From positions 2,167,976 to 2,231,975 of the forward strand of contig ML058405.1 of assembly GCA_003013855.2 (NCBI GenBank): a DNA stretch of 64,000 bases, written 5' to 3'. Origin of the DNA: Liriodendron chinense. Taxonomy: Eukaryota; Streptophyta; Magnoliopsida; Magnoliales; Magnoliaceae. The position numbers and the translations under genes were made by a program. The stretch's first letter is position 1. Every line of letters starts with the position of its first letter. Below the pieces are notes generated by a model. That model was not told the DNA's origin. It saw nothing but the letters and a program-made list of their open reading frames with translations, and made no database searches. This document shows, one piece after another, positions 56,235-64,000 of this stretch.

Positions 56235-58587
56235 ATTTCGAAAATCCAAAAAAATCAAAAACTTTCAAAAGCCAAAAACATCTAGCATTTCAATTTCAGA
56301 AAAATCTCAAAAACCAAAAAATATTTCTTTTCCTATATTCAATAGTGTGACAAGTTCGTCTAAAGAGTCGCATGAGTTTGAAGTCGAATCATATGATTTC
56401 GACATCGAATTAGACTTCGAACTCATGGGTCTGGACGAAGCTCGGGATGAGGAAGATGATGATCCGGCTCCTGAACTAGAGGATCTCCTCAAAAAGTTCG
56501 AATCTAAAGCCAGTGTTGTAGCCGATGATTTCGAGATAGTAAACTTGGGGACGCCCGAGATCCCTAGGGAAGTACGCATTGGAAAATCATTGCCACCTGA
56601 GATGAAACAGAAAATGATAGAGTTCCTAGCTCCAAGATTGTCCAACTTCGCGTTCTCATATGAAGACATGCCGGGGCTTGATGAAGAGCTCGTTGTACAC
56701 CATCTGCCAACCAAGGCAGATATGAAGCCAGTGAAGCAGAAACTCCGAAGAATGAAGCCAGAATGGGCTCTGAAAGTCCGAGATGAAGTCATCAAGCAAT
56801 ACAATGCGGGATTCTTGATAGTCTCCAACTACCCTGAATGGCTCGCCAACATCGTACCAGTACCAAAGAAGGATGGCAAGGTTCGAATGTGCATTGACTT
56901 CCGAGATCTCAACAAAGCCAGTCCTAAAGATGACTTCCCTTTGCCACATATCGACACTCTGGTCGACAACACTGCTGGATACAAGATCTTCTCATTCATG
57001 GACGGGTTCTCAGGTTACAATCAGATCAAGATGGCCGTCGAAGATTGCGAGAAGACATCGTTCATCACTCCCTGGGGAACCTTCTGTTACAGGGTAATGC
57101 CGTTCGGTTTGAAGAACGCAGGAGCAACATATCAGCGAGCAATGACAGCATTATTCCACGACATGATGAACAAGGAGCTCAAAGTATATGTGGACGACAT
57201 GATCGTCAAATCTCGCACAATTGAAGGACACTTTGAAGATCTGAAGAAGTTATTCAACAGATTAGAAAAGTACAAGCTCCGTCTCAACCCTCAGAAATGT
57301 GTCTTCGGTGCAATGGGAGGTAAGCTCCTCGGCTTTATGGTGAGCGAGGATGGCATCAGGGTCGACGAGACCAAAACCAGAGCAATCATCGAGATGCCCC
57401 CTCCTAGAACAGAGAAAGAAATTCGTGGCTTCCTCGGCAGAATTCAATACATCAGTCGCTTCATCGCACAGCTCACACCTATTTGTGAACCCATTTTCAA
57501 GCTCCTCCGGAAGAATGTTCCAAAAGAATGGAATGATGATTGCCAAGTTGCCTTCGATCTCATCAAGAGATATCTCATGAATCCTCCAGTCCTAGTGCCG
57601 CCCGCCCCCGGACGACCCTTATTGTTATACATCTCGGTAGCAGCAGGAGCCATTGGCTGTGTCCTCGGCCAGCACGACGAGACCGGGAAGAAGGAACAAG
57701 CAATATACTATTTGAGTCGAAAGTTCACCGATTATGAGACCAGGTATTCCCCGATCGAGAAGACTTGCCTCGCCCTAGTCTGGGCAACTCAGCGACTCCG
57801 TCAATACATGATTGCATTCCCTATTCTCCTCCTCGCTCACATGGATCCGCTCAAGTACCTGTTCGAGAAACCGGCACTCACTGGGAGAATAGCTAAATGG
57901 CAGCTACTCTTGTCTGAGTTTGACATCACCTATGTCACTCAGAAGGCAATCAAGGGACAGGCCCTCGCCGATCATCTTGCCGCCCACTCCCTCCTAGATT
58001 ATCAACCGCTCAAGACATTCTTCCCTGATGAAGATCTCTTGCTCATTGAAGAGGAAGAAAAGAAGAAAAAAGATGAGTGGACGTTATTCTTCGACGGCGC
58101 AGCAAATTCTAAAGGGAGCGGTATTGGAGCAATCCTCTACTCTCCAGATGATGTCCCTATTCCTATCTCAAAGCGCATAGCATTCGAGTGCACCAACAAC
58201 ATGGCAGAGTATGAAGCATGCATCGCTGGCTTAAGGGAAGCCATAATCTTGGGGGTCAAGAAGCTACGAGTGTTTGGAGACTCACAGCTTATCATCAATC
58301 AGACCAATGGCGAATGGAAGACCAAAGACGAGAAGTTGATACCATATTATGTGTATCTTGACAATCTGATCGAAGAATTCAAGGAAATCACCTTCTCATA
58401 CATGCCCAGAGCCAAGAACCAGTTTGCAGATGCTCTCGCCACGCTCGCATCAATGCTCGAGATCCCAAAAGGAGCTTCAGAATGGGAGCTCACAGTCGAA
58501 ATTCAAGAAGAACCTGCTTTTTGCCTGCAAATAGAAGAAGCCGAAGCTGTCCCTGACAAACCCTGGTATGCCGACATCAAGCAATAG
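56209..58587 (+). CDS. Element D RT, RNase H and archaeal-type RNase H
   Basis: The frame opens at the ATG at 56209, which overlaps the end of gag-pro and lies in the +1 frame relative to it. It is open for 792 residues. After a Ser/Lys-rich and then acidic N-terminus, RT has LIVSNYPEWLANIVPVPKK, KVRMCIDFRDLNKASPKDDF, VMPFGLKNAGATYQRAM and catalytic YVDD at 327-330. RNase H follows at ~470-600 (LLYISVAAGAIGCVLGQ, QAIYYLSRKFTDYETRY). The archaeal-type RNase H is at ~625-755 with Asp in LFFDGAANSKGSG, Glu in NNMAEYEACIAGL, Asp in FGDSQLIINQ and the last Asp in NQFADALATLA, all four present. The TAG ending the frame lies inside the normal pol reading, before integrase, so it looks like a nonsense change. 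Confidence 0.93.
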   Translation: MPACSKSREFRKSKKIKNFQKPKTSSISISEKSQKPKNISFPIFNSVTSSSKESHEFEVESYDFDIELDFELMGLDEARDEEDDDPAPELEDLLKKFESKASVVADDFEIVNLGTPEIPREVRIGKSLPPEMKQKMIEFLAPRLSNFAFSYEDMPGLDEELVVHHLPTKADMKPVKQKLRRMKPEWALKVRDEVIKQYNAGFLIVSNYPEWLANIVPVPKKDGKVRMCIDFRDLNKASPKDDFPLPHIDTLVDNTAGYKIFSFMDGFSGYNQIKMAVEDCEKTSFITPWGTFCYRVMPFGLKNAGATYQRAMTALFHDMMNKELKVYVDDMIVKSRTIEGHFEDLKKLFNRLEKYKLRLNPQKCVFGAMGGKLLGFMVSEDGIRVDETKTRAIIEMPPPRTEKEIRGFLGRIQYISRFIAQLTPICEPIFKLLRKNVPKEWNDDCQVAFDLIKRYLMNPPVLVPPAPGRPLLLYISVAAGAIGCVLGQHDETGKKEQAIYYLSRKFTDYETRYSPIEKTCLALVWATQRLRQYMIAFPILLLAHMDPLKYLFEKPALTGRIAKWQLLLSEFDITYVTQKAIKGQALADHLAAHSLLDYQPLKTFFPDEDLLLIEEEEKKKKDEWTLFFDGAANSKGSGIGAILYSPDDVPIPISKRIAFECTNNMAEYEACIAGLREAIILGVKKLRVFGDSQLIINQTNGEWKTKDEKLIPYYVYLDNLIEEFKEITFSYMPRAKNQFADALATLASMLEIPKGASEWELTVEIQEEPAFCLQIEEAEAVPDKPWYADIKQ

Positions 58588-58730
58588 TATCCAGAATCAG
58601 CAACAGCAACAGATCGCCGAACCATCCAACGTTTGGCTGCCAGTTCACCATCAGTGGCGAAGTTCTCTACAAGCGATCCTATAATCACATCCTCCTCCAA
58701 TGCGTCGATGAAACAGAAGCTGCAAAGATC
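58588..58730 (+). pseudogene. Element D pol connection with one frame change
   Basis: Similarity to the RNase H-integrase linker continues after the TAG at 58585-58587. A change of frame near 58640 (around GCTGCCAGTTC) leads into the integrase frame, where VLYKRSYNHILLQCVDE is readable. Two lesions, one stop and one single-base indel, separate integrase from the rest of pol. Confidence 0.75.
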
Positions 58731-59798
58731 ATGAAAGAAATACACGAAGGAATCTGTGGCCCTCACATGAATGGGCACATGATGGCAAAGAAGATTCTAC
58801 GACTCGGCTACTATTGGCTCACCATGGAGACAGACTGTTGCCAGCACGTCAGAAAATGCTTCAAGTGTCAGGAGCATGCGAATCAAATCCATGCCCCATC
58901 ATCAGAGTTATACAACCTGACCACCCCCTGGCCCTTCTCCATGTGGGGGCTCGACATCATCGGCAAGATCAGTCCCAAAGCATCAAATGGTCATGAGTAC
59001 ATACTTGTGGCAGTCGACTACTTCACCAAGTGGGTAGAGGCAGCTTCCTACACCACGATTGCAGCAGCTCAGGTGATCAAATTCATGAAGAACAGCATCA
59101 TATGCCGGTATGGACTCCCTAATGCTATCATCACAGATAATGGGACCCCGTTTGTCAACAAGAAGATGGATGACTTCCTCAGAAAATTCAAGATCCAACG
59201 TCATCGATCAAGCCCCTACCGTCCCCAGATGAATGGTGGGGTAGAAGCCGCAAACAAGACAATCGTCAGGATACTTGAGAAGATGGTCGTGACCTATCGA
59301 GATTGGTCAGATATGCTCCCATATGCACTTTGGGCCTATCGAACGTCTGTACGGTCTGCTACGGGCGTTACTCCTTTCGAGCTTACTTATGGAATGGAAG
59401 CAGTTCTACCAGTCGAGGTGGAAATACCATCACTACGGGTATTACTAGAAAGCGGAATTGAAGAAGGAGAATGGCAACGGGCCAGATTCGATCAGTTGCA
59501 GCTAGCAGATGAGAAGCGCATGCGTGCGCTAAGTCATTCACAGTGTTATCAGAAAAGGATCGCTCGGGCTTACAACAAGAGAGTCCGAAAAAGGAGCTTC
59601 AAGGTAGGCGACATGGTCATGAAGAAGATTCTACTGTCGCACCTTCCAGATCCCAGAGGAAAGTTCAAACCCTCGTGGGACGGGCCGCTGATCATCAGAG
59701 AAGTACTTCCCGGAGGCGCCCTCAGACTCACCAGCATGAGAGGGGTGGATCTTCCTGAGCCAACCAACGCCGACAACGTGAAGATCTTTCACGAGTAA
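58731..59798 (+). CDS. Element D integrase
   Basis: The 355-residue open frame begins at an ATG inside the integrase N-terminal region; the true reading comes from upstream. The zinc site is H5, H12, C43, C46 (EIHEGICGPH, RKCFKCQEH). The catalytic core has Asp 75 (WGLDIIGKI), Asp 136 (IITDNGTPF) and Glu 172 (NGGVEAANK), a D-D-35-E spacing. The C-terminal part has FKVGDMVMKKI and EVLPGGALRLTSMRG, ending NADNVKIFHE. Integrase inserts the cDNA into nuclear DNA. All catalytic residues are present, so only the upstream lesions inactivate it. Confidence 0.93.
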   Translation: MKEIHEGICGPHMNGHMMAKKILRLGYYWLTMETDCCQHVRKCFKCQEHANQIHAPSSELYNLTTPWPFSMWGLDIIGKISPKASNGHEYILVAVDYFTKWVEAASYTTIAAAQVIKFMKNSIICRYGLPNAIITDNGTPFVNKKMDDFLRKFKIQRHRSSPYRPQMNGGVEAANKTIVRILEKMVVTYRDWSDMLPYALWAYRTSVRSATGVTPFELTYGMEAVLPVEVEIPSLRVLLESGIEEGEWQRARFDQLQLADEKRMRALSHSQCYQKRIARAYNKRVRKRSFKVGDMVMKKILLSHLPDPRGKFKPSWDGPLIIREVLPGGALRLTSMRGVDLPEPTNADNVKIFHE

Positions 59799-60270
59799 GC
59801 CATTCTGACCTTATCTAGAGTTACTTTAATAGAGCTGAAGTCAAGAGGTCAAAGCTGAGACCTCTGAGAAATCATTCCCGTCCACCAACAAGTGTTTCAA
59901 ATAAGGGGATTCCAAAAGAGAAAAATACAAAAAAAAGGGGGGGGGATGCAAAAGGAAAAAAAAAAAAAAGAGAGAAAAATAATACAGAAAAAAAAGAAGA
60001 AAAGAAAAAAGGGAAGCCAAAGCAAGGCACTCAAGAAAAAAAATCAATCCAAGAAACACAGTCATCCATCCATTCATCTCAGAGGGGTCTTTAGCAAAGA
60101 CCGACAGCTCTATTATCGTAACTCAGGATAAGGGCTGAAAGACTGCCATCGGCCGGCAACGACGGATTCCCGACCTCTAGCCGCCGCAGTTATCCAGAGA
60201 TCCAGAAAGAAAAGAAAAGAAAAACAAAAAAAAACAAAAAAAAAAAAGAAAATGTGTGCCTAAACAAAAA
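59799..60270 (+). other. Purine-rich 3' UTR segment of element D
   Basis: Very A/G-rich on the sense strand (59920-60060 and 60200-60250 are mostly A and G). The frames here on either strand are low-complexity. The matching segment of element B (26080-26400) is equally pyrimidine-rich on the plus strand. Confidence 0.7.
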
Positions 60271-60273
60271 GGG

Positions 60274-60488
60274 CGGAGTGAAAATCCGAAAGGGCGCTCC
60301 GAGTAAAAACAGTGGGCATATAGCGGACTTGGTGAAAACTTGAAAGGGCGCCAAGGGTAAAAACAGCACAGCTGCCAAGGGGCAGGCAAGACCAAATACC
60401 CGGGACGTGGTGAAAACCCGAAAGGGCGCCACGGGCAAAAATGACGGGAAAAAGCCGGCTGTAGTGAAAACTCGAAAGAGCGCTGCAG
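60274..60488 (+). repeat. Four tandem covarying hairpin modules, element D
   Basis: Each unit reads outer arm, TGAAAA, 3 bases, GAAA, 3 bases, CG, closing arm, then (T/C)AAAAA(C/T). Unit 1 (60274-60301): CGGAG/CTCCG with TCC/GGG. Unit 2 (60328-60355): CTTGG/CCAAG with CTT/GGG. Unit 3 (60406-60433): CGTGG/CCACG with CCC/GGG. Unit 4 (60459-60488): CTGTAG/CTGCAG with CTC/GAG. All pairs are Watson-Crick or GU. Spacing is 54, 78 and 54 bases. The units lie between integrase and the convergent antisense gene, in the element's sense direction. Confidence 0.85.
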
Positions 60489-60885
60489 GCAAAAATGGCT
60501 TGAATGAAAAAAGAAAAAATAAAAGTGCAGGTACCAAGAAATCAGACAGTCCAGATCGGTTCAAGCAGTGAAAGTGCAAGAACAAAAAGAAGCGCAGTCA
60601 GGAGCAAAGAGCTCTACAAACTCTGACAATCTCAGGAAGCGAGAATTTCCATTGCCTACATCTCTAGGGAACCAAAGGATCAAGCAAGTCAAATCTCGAG
60701 ACATCGGTCAAATCATTGACCGAGCCCCAGTTCTGATTCCTATATCCCGACACAAAGTCCAGAAACACTCACAAGACAACTAATGGCACAATAGATTTTC
60801 AAACAGTTTTCTTTTTTCAATTAAATGCATTATATTTCTCTTACACATATCATCTTTTTCAAAAAATACAAAAAATGCATCATCA

Positions 60886-63479
60886 TCAATCATATATGCA
60901 AAAATCAGTGTACAGGTGGCCAACATAATCAATCTCTGCCCTCCTCCTCGGCCACATCAGGTAATGCGCCTCATCGCGCTCAAGGGTACGGGTCGCTGCC
61001 TCCTCGTCAAACAACCTCTGATCGGTAGCCAATCTCCTCGACATCATCTCACAATGATACCGAAGCGCGGAAATCTCAGAAAGCAAATGACCATGAGTGG
61101 CCAAAAGGAAGCCAGGATCGATAAACGGGCGCTCCTCAAAAGGTTCATATGAACCAGATGAAGAGCCAGCATCTCCAAGAATATCCTGCTCATCCTCATC
61201 AGCAGTCTGGTGCCAACAAGGGATACGTCGATACAAAGACTACTCAGCAACCCAGTATTGATATGGGGCGGTCGCCATCGGAAAAGTCCGCAGCTCAAAA
61301 CCCAGTAAATCAGCAGTCAAGTAACTCACCCAAGAACAATCAATCCGGGTCCTAAAGTCAGAGGATCTGGATGGAAGTGCTCGACGCCCGATACCCGTGA
61401 AAGCGAAAAGAGGAACATCCTGCTCATATCCAAACTGCCGCAGGAACCGGACAGGGTGATAAGAGAAGTAAGATCGAAAGCCTACCAACATCAGAGGAAG
61501 GCGGTGTGCATCGCAAAGCACTGGAGGAAGTAAAAGCCAAGATAACTCCCAACGAACGTTCCAGTCACGCAGATCAGCGAACATCCTGCGATACAAGGGC
61601 TCGCTCATCCTAGCCGTATGCGGAAGGAACTCCATGATATAACGCATGATGTCAGAGCTAGGGATGCCAGGAAGAGGTACAGGAACGGTCAGAGAAAGAC
61701 GCTCCCATAGCCAGACCTGATCACAGAAAACGAAAGAAGTTCAGCTAGAGCAAAACAATTCCTAGCAAAGCAAGAAGAAAAAGGGTGCAGAAAAGAGACC
61801 TGAAGAAAGGCACAACAGCCGCGAAGAACACGAGTGCGACCCAGGGCGCAGTTAGTCAGCCCATCGAACAGCTCGGCCAAGATGAGAGAAATGATCCCCT
61901 GCCGACGGACAGCTCGGCTCATCACCTCAAAAAGCAGAGGAGTCTGGGTTCTACGCCATCCCGAGAACAGCACCTCAGCAATCAAGCAGAACATCAGTGC
62001 GTTCCGAGCAAAGGTAGAACCAGCCGTACTCTAAGGACCCGAAAAAAGATCATACAGCAAGTCCAAAGAGAACACTACGGCATCCTGGCCACCAGCTGCA
62101 GGACGAACAAGATAAGGAATCCCGAACCAGTTCTGCGGTGTGGCAGTCTTCGGCGACGTCTTCGGCGAGAAATATTGAGTGTAATCCCAGGGTAGGCCTG
62201 TCAAGCGTGCAAGCTCCTCCAAAGAAGGCCCCATCTCCATATCGTTGAACGCAAACAAGTTCAACGAGGGGACCCAGTCAATCAAGGCAGCTCCAAGCAT
62301 CCTCCAATCAATATCAACTCTGGCCAGATGAATCAGACTGCCAAAACCATAAGACTCCAAATCTCGAATCTCATAAACTGACAAGCTGTCAAGCCAAGCA
62401 AGCAGTAGTGGCGAGCAAGAAGGACGAGGAAGCAGCTGACAAGTCCTCACTGGTACCCCATCCAGAACAAAAGGCCCAGAAATCAATAATGACTCATCGA
62501 GGATCGAAAGGTCAACGGGCGAAGGAGAAGGAAAGGCTGGAACCTCTGCAGACTCGACAGCCCTTGACCTGCCCTCAGTGACGGCTACGTCTGATATGGT
62601 CGCATCGCTGTCTGAAACTGTCATAATCTCAGCCACGTGAGAAGACTCGCCCACCTCATGAACAGAGTGCGCAAAAGGCCGATGATCAAGATGATATTCT
62701 CCAGCAAAAGGGCCATCGGTGAAGATCACACTGCACATCATGGAATCCTGACCAATCCGACCGTCAAAGAAAGTATCTGAACCAGCCAGAAGGGTCCCAG
62801 CAACCCCAATCGAAGAATCAACGGTCAGATCTGGACCTGCGGCCCCCTCCAACAGGAAATCATGAATCCAAACATCATCCTGGCCGATCAAAGGGATCAT
62901 CGAGGCATCCACACCGTCCATCATCAGGGGGACATCATCAATGATCACATCAAGTCCACCCAAAGAAGTATACCGCACATCTCGGCCCTCATCCAGAACA
63001 TCCAAACTGTCAAAAATACCATCTGAACCATCTATCTCATCCAAGCATGAGATCAGCCCATCTATGTCCATCATGGTCCCATCACCACCATCCATCACAT
63101 CATCCATGGGGCCCACACTCAAGGGATGCATAGCCTCACCTATGTCCCATCCGATCATCCCATCTATACCATCCATTCCTCCCATAATGAAGGTCCCATT
63201 CAAATCTGAAAATCCAGCCATCCCACCATTAATGGACCCATTCAAAGCTCCACCAACCACCAAGCTTAAGTCTTCATCAATGCCCCCTCTTAATGCCCCA
63301 TCTACCTCATCCATTAAAGGCATCTCCCCATTATCAAAGCTCAGTTGAAGATCTGAAGTGTGGGACCCACCTTGGACAGCCCCCACAGCCCATAAATCCC
63401 CACCATCCGTGGCCCAAGAAAGCACAAGGCAAGATGAGGACAAGATGATGATGAAAGAGGAGACAAAGAGAAGATTCAT
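60886..63479 (-). pseudogene. Antisense PMD gene of element D, two exons, two nonsense codons
   Basis: On the minus strand, exon 1 runs 63479-61800 and exon 2 61716-60886, with an 83-base GT..AG intron (61799-61717, acceptor TGTGATCAG). Both exons join at a codon boundary in one frame: 837 codons with stop. TAG codons at 62031-62033 and 61240-61242 interrupt it. The first ~200 residues are Asp/Gly/Met-rich with GGxxxGSINGG-like repeats. The PMD part has YGFGSLIHLARVDIDW, NLFAFNDMEMGPSLEELARL and TGLPWDY, then VWLWERLSLTVP, ELSWLLLPPVLCD and VRFLRQFGYEQDVP, all typical of plant mobile domains. The tail is helical and charged. The start at 63479 is a guess; it gives a hydrophobic first 20 residues. 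Confidence 0.72.
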
Positions 63480-64000
63480 TGTTGGAATCGAACCTGAACG
63501 TACACAGCAGGTGGGGACAGCAGCAACAGGGACCAGAGAATGTCCGAGCACGAGCCAGCCCAGGCCGCTCAAGAGACGAGCTCGGGGTGGCCTGCCCTGG
63601 GCCGCCCGTACGGACGCGGTTCCCCCTCTCTCTGCGGGATTGGCTCCAGGATTCTTGGTAGGTGAGGCTGACAGTTCACGTCAGCAGATGGCGCTCCGTG
63701 GGCCGCCCAAGGCTCCGGTCCACTCCAGATTTCGACTGAGATTGATCAAGATCATATGAAAGGTGCCCCACCGGTCCAATCATGAAGCAATGTGGCCAGA
63801 GCATGACTGATCAAATCAAAGAAAGGGAGAGGTGGTCAAGTGGGGGCCACAAGCAATTCAAGCCGTTCAAAGACTAGATCATCATGATCTAAACCATTGA
63901 AGGACCTACATGAGCCATCAAATAACAAGATCAAAAGCTGATCATCAAAAGAAGGGCCAGAATCCAAGATCCAAACATCAAGTGGACCCACAAAGCCAAG
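63480..64000. other. Element D 3' region upstream of the antisense gene
   Basis: It matches element B at about 24160-24850 in reverse orientation. No supported gene. The 3' LTR is not reached. Confidence 0.55.

Larger units (their letters stand above)
50019..64000 (+). mobile_element. Element D: Tat retrotransposon with antisense PMD gene (runs past window)
   Basis: 5' LTR, primer site, gag-pro, RT-RNaseH-aRNaseH, integrase, hairpin-repeat 3' UTR and an antisense PMD gene lie in this order; the 3' LTR is outside the window. It is the best preserved element: the sense genes are open except for one TAG and one frame change near 58585-58640, and the gag-pro/pol frame change. It is inserted head-to-head into the 5' LTR of its relative B. 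GAAAG at 50014-50018 is the expected target duplication. Confidence 0.93.

Noticed and set aside
55941..56345. Intron from 55941 to 56345, or to 56112, joining gag-pro to pol
   Set aside because: Both acceptors have good pyrimidine tracts, but 56345 gives the wrong frame and 56112 leads into a stop within ten codons.
60274..60488. Hammerhead or other known self-cleaving ribozyme
   Set aside because: CGAAA and UGAAAA recall ribozyme cores, but there is no CUGANGA, no NUH cleavage site and no three-way junction. I cannot match the fold to a known ribozyme class.
63411..63479. Signal peptide at the start of the antisense gene of element D
   Set aside because: The hydrophobic start comes from a T/C-rich stretch that may be leader or intron sequence; the start codon is uncertain, and the related element B sequence does not preserve it.

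Overview
This window looks like repeat-rich nuclear DNA of a flowering plant. I see no intact host gene, rRNA, tRNA or CRISPR array. Most of it is Ty3/gypsy LTR retrotransposons of the Tat (Ogre/Retand-like) lineage. The lineage call rests on a second, archaeal-type RNase H after the usual one, large or broken gag-pro regions, primer sites of the TGGCGACTC..CTGGGGA type, GAGGGGCATC-type polypurine tracts, and extra genes read antisense between integrase and the 3' LTR. No species can be named.

Layout. Element A (1-5432, minus strand) is the 5' part of a decayed Tat-like element with LTR, primer site, gag, protease, RT, RNase H, archaeal RNase H and the start of integrase. From 5433 to 19292 lies an older mosaic: a PPR gene remnant, microsatellites, a CACTA-like transposon split by a hAT-like element with an 8-bp target duplication, a ~172/192-bp satellite, a minisatellite beside an LTR-like promoter, and an internally deleted Ty1/copia element. 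Element B (19293-50018, minus strand) is a Tat element that has lost RT and RNase H. It is split by element C (27252-45507, minus strand, 18.3 kb, ACAAG target duplication on both sides). Element D (50019 to beyond 64000, plus strand) is a relative of B. It sits head-to-head inside B's 5' LTR, between that LTR's TATA box and its expected transcription start.

How the parts work together. In C and D the sense strand carries gag-pro-RT-RNaseH-aRNaseH-integrase, and the opposite strand carries a convergent, intron-containing gene with plant-mobile-domain (PMD) features. In C this gene has three exons whose predicted splicing gives exactly 1349 codons, and a second antisense gene lies upstream of it. 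In D it has two exons. B keeps only the start of its copy. All copies have premature stops.

The most unusual signal lies between the convergent pol and antisense PMD genes of D (60274-60488) and, on the matching strand, of B (25865-26074). It is a tandem set of small RNA-like hairpins: a 5-6 bp outer stem, a UGAAAA/CG internal loop and a 3-bp inner stem closed by a GAAA tetraloop. Both stems change sequence from copy to copy and between elements while still pairing. I know no named RNA family for it. It is the best candidate here for an undescribed functional element.
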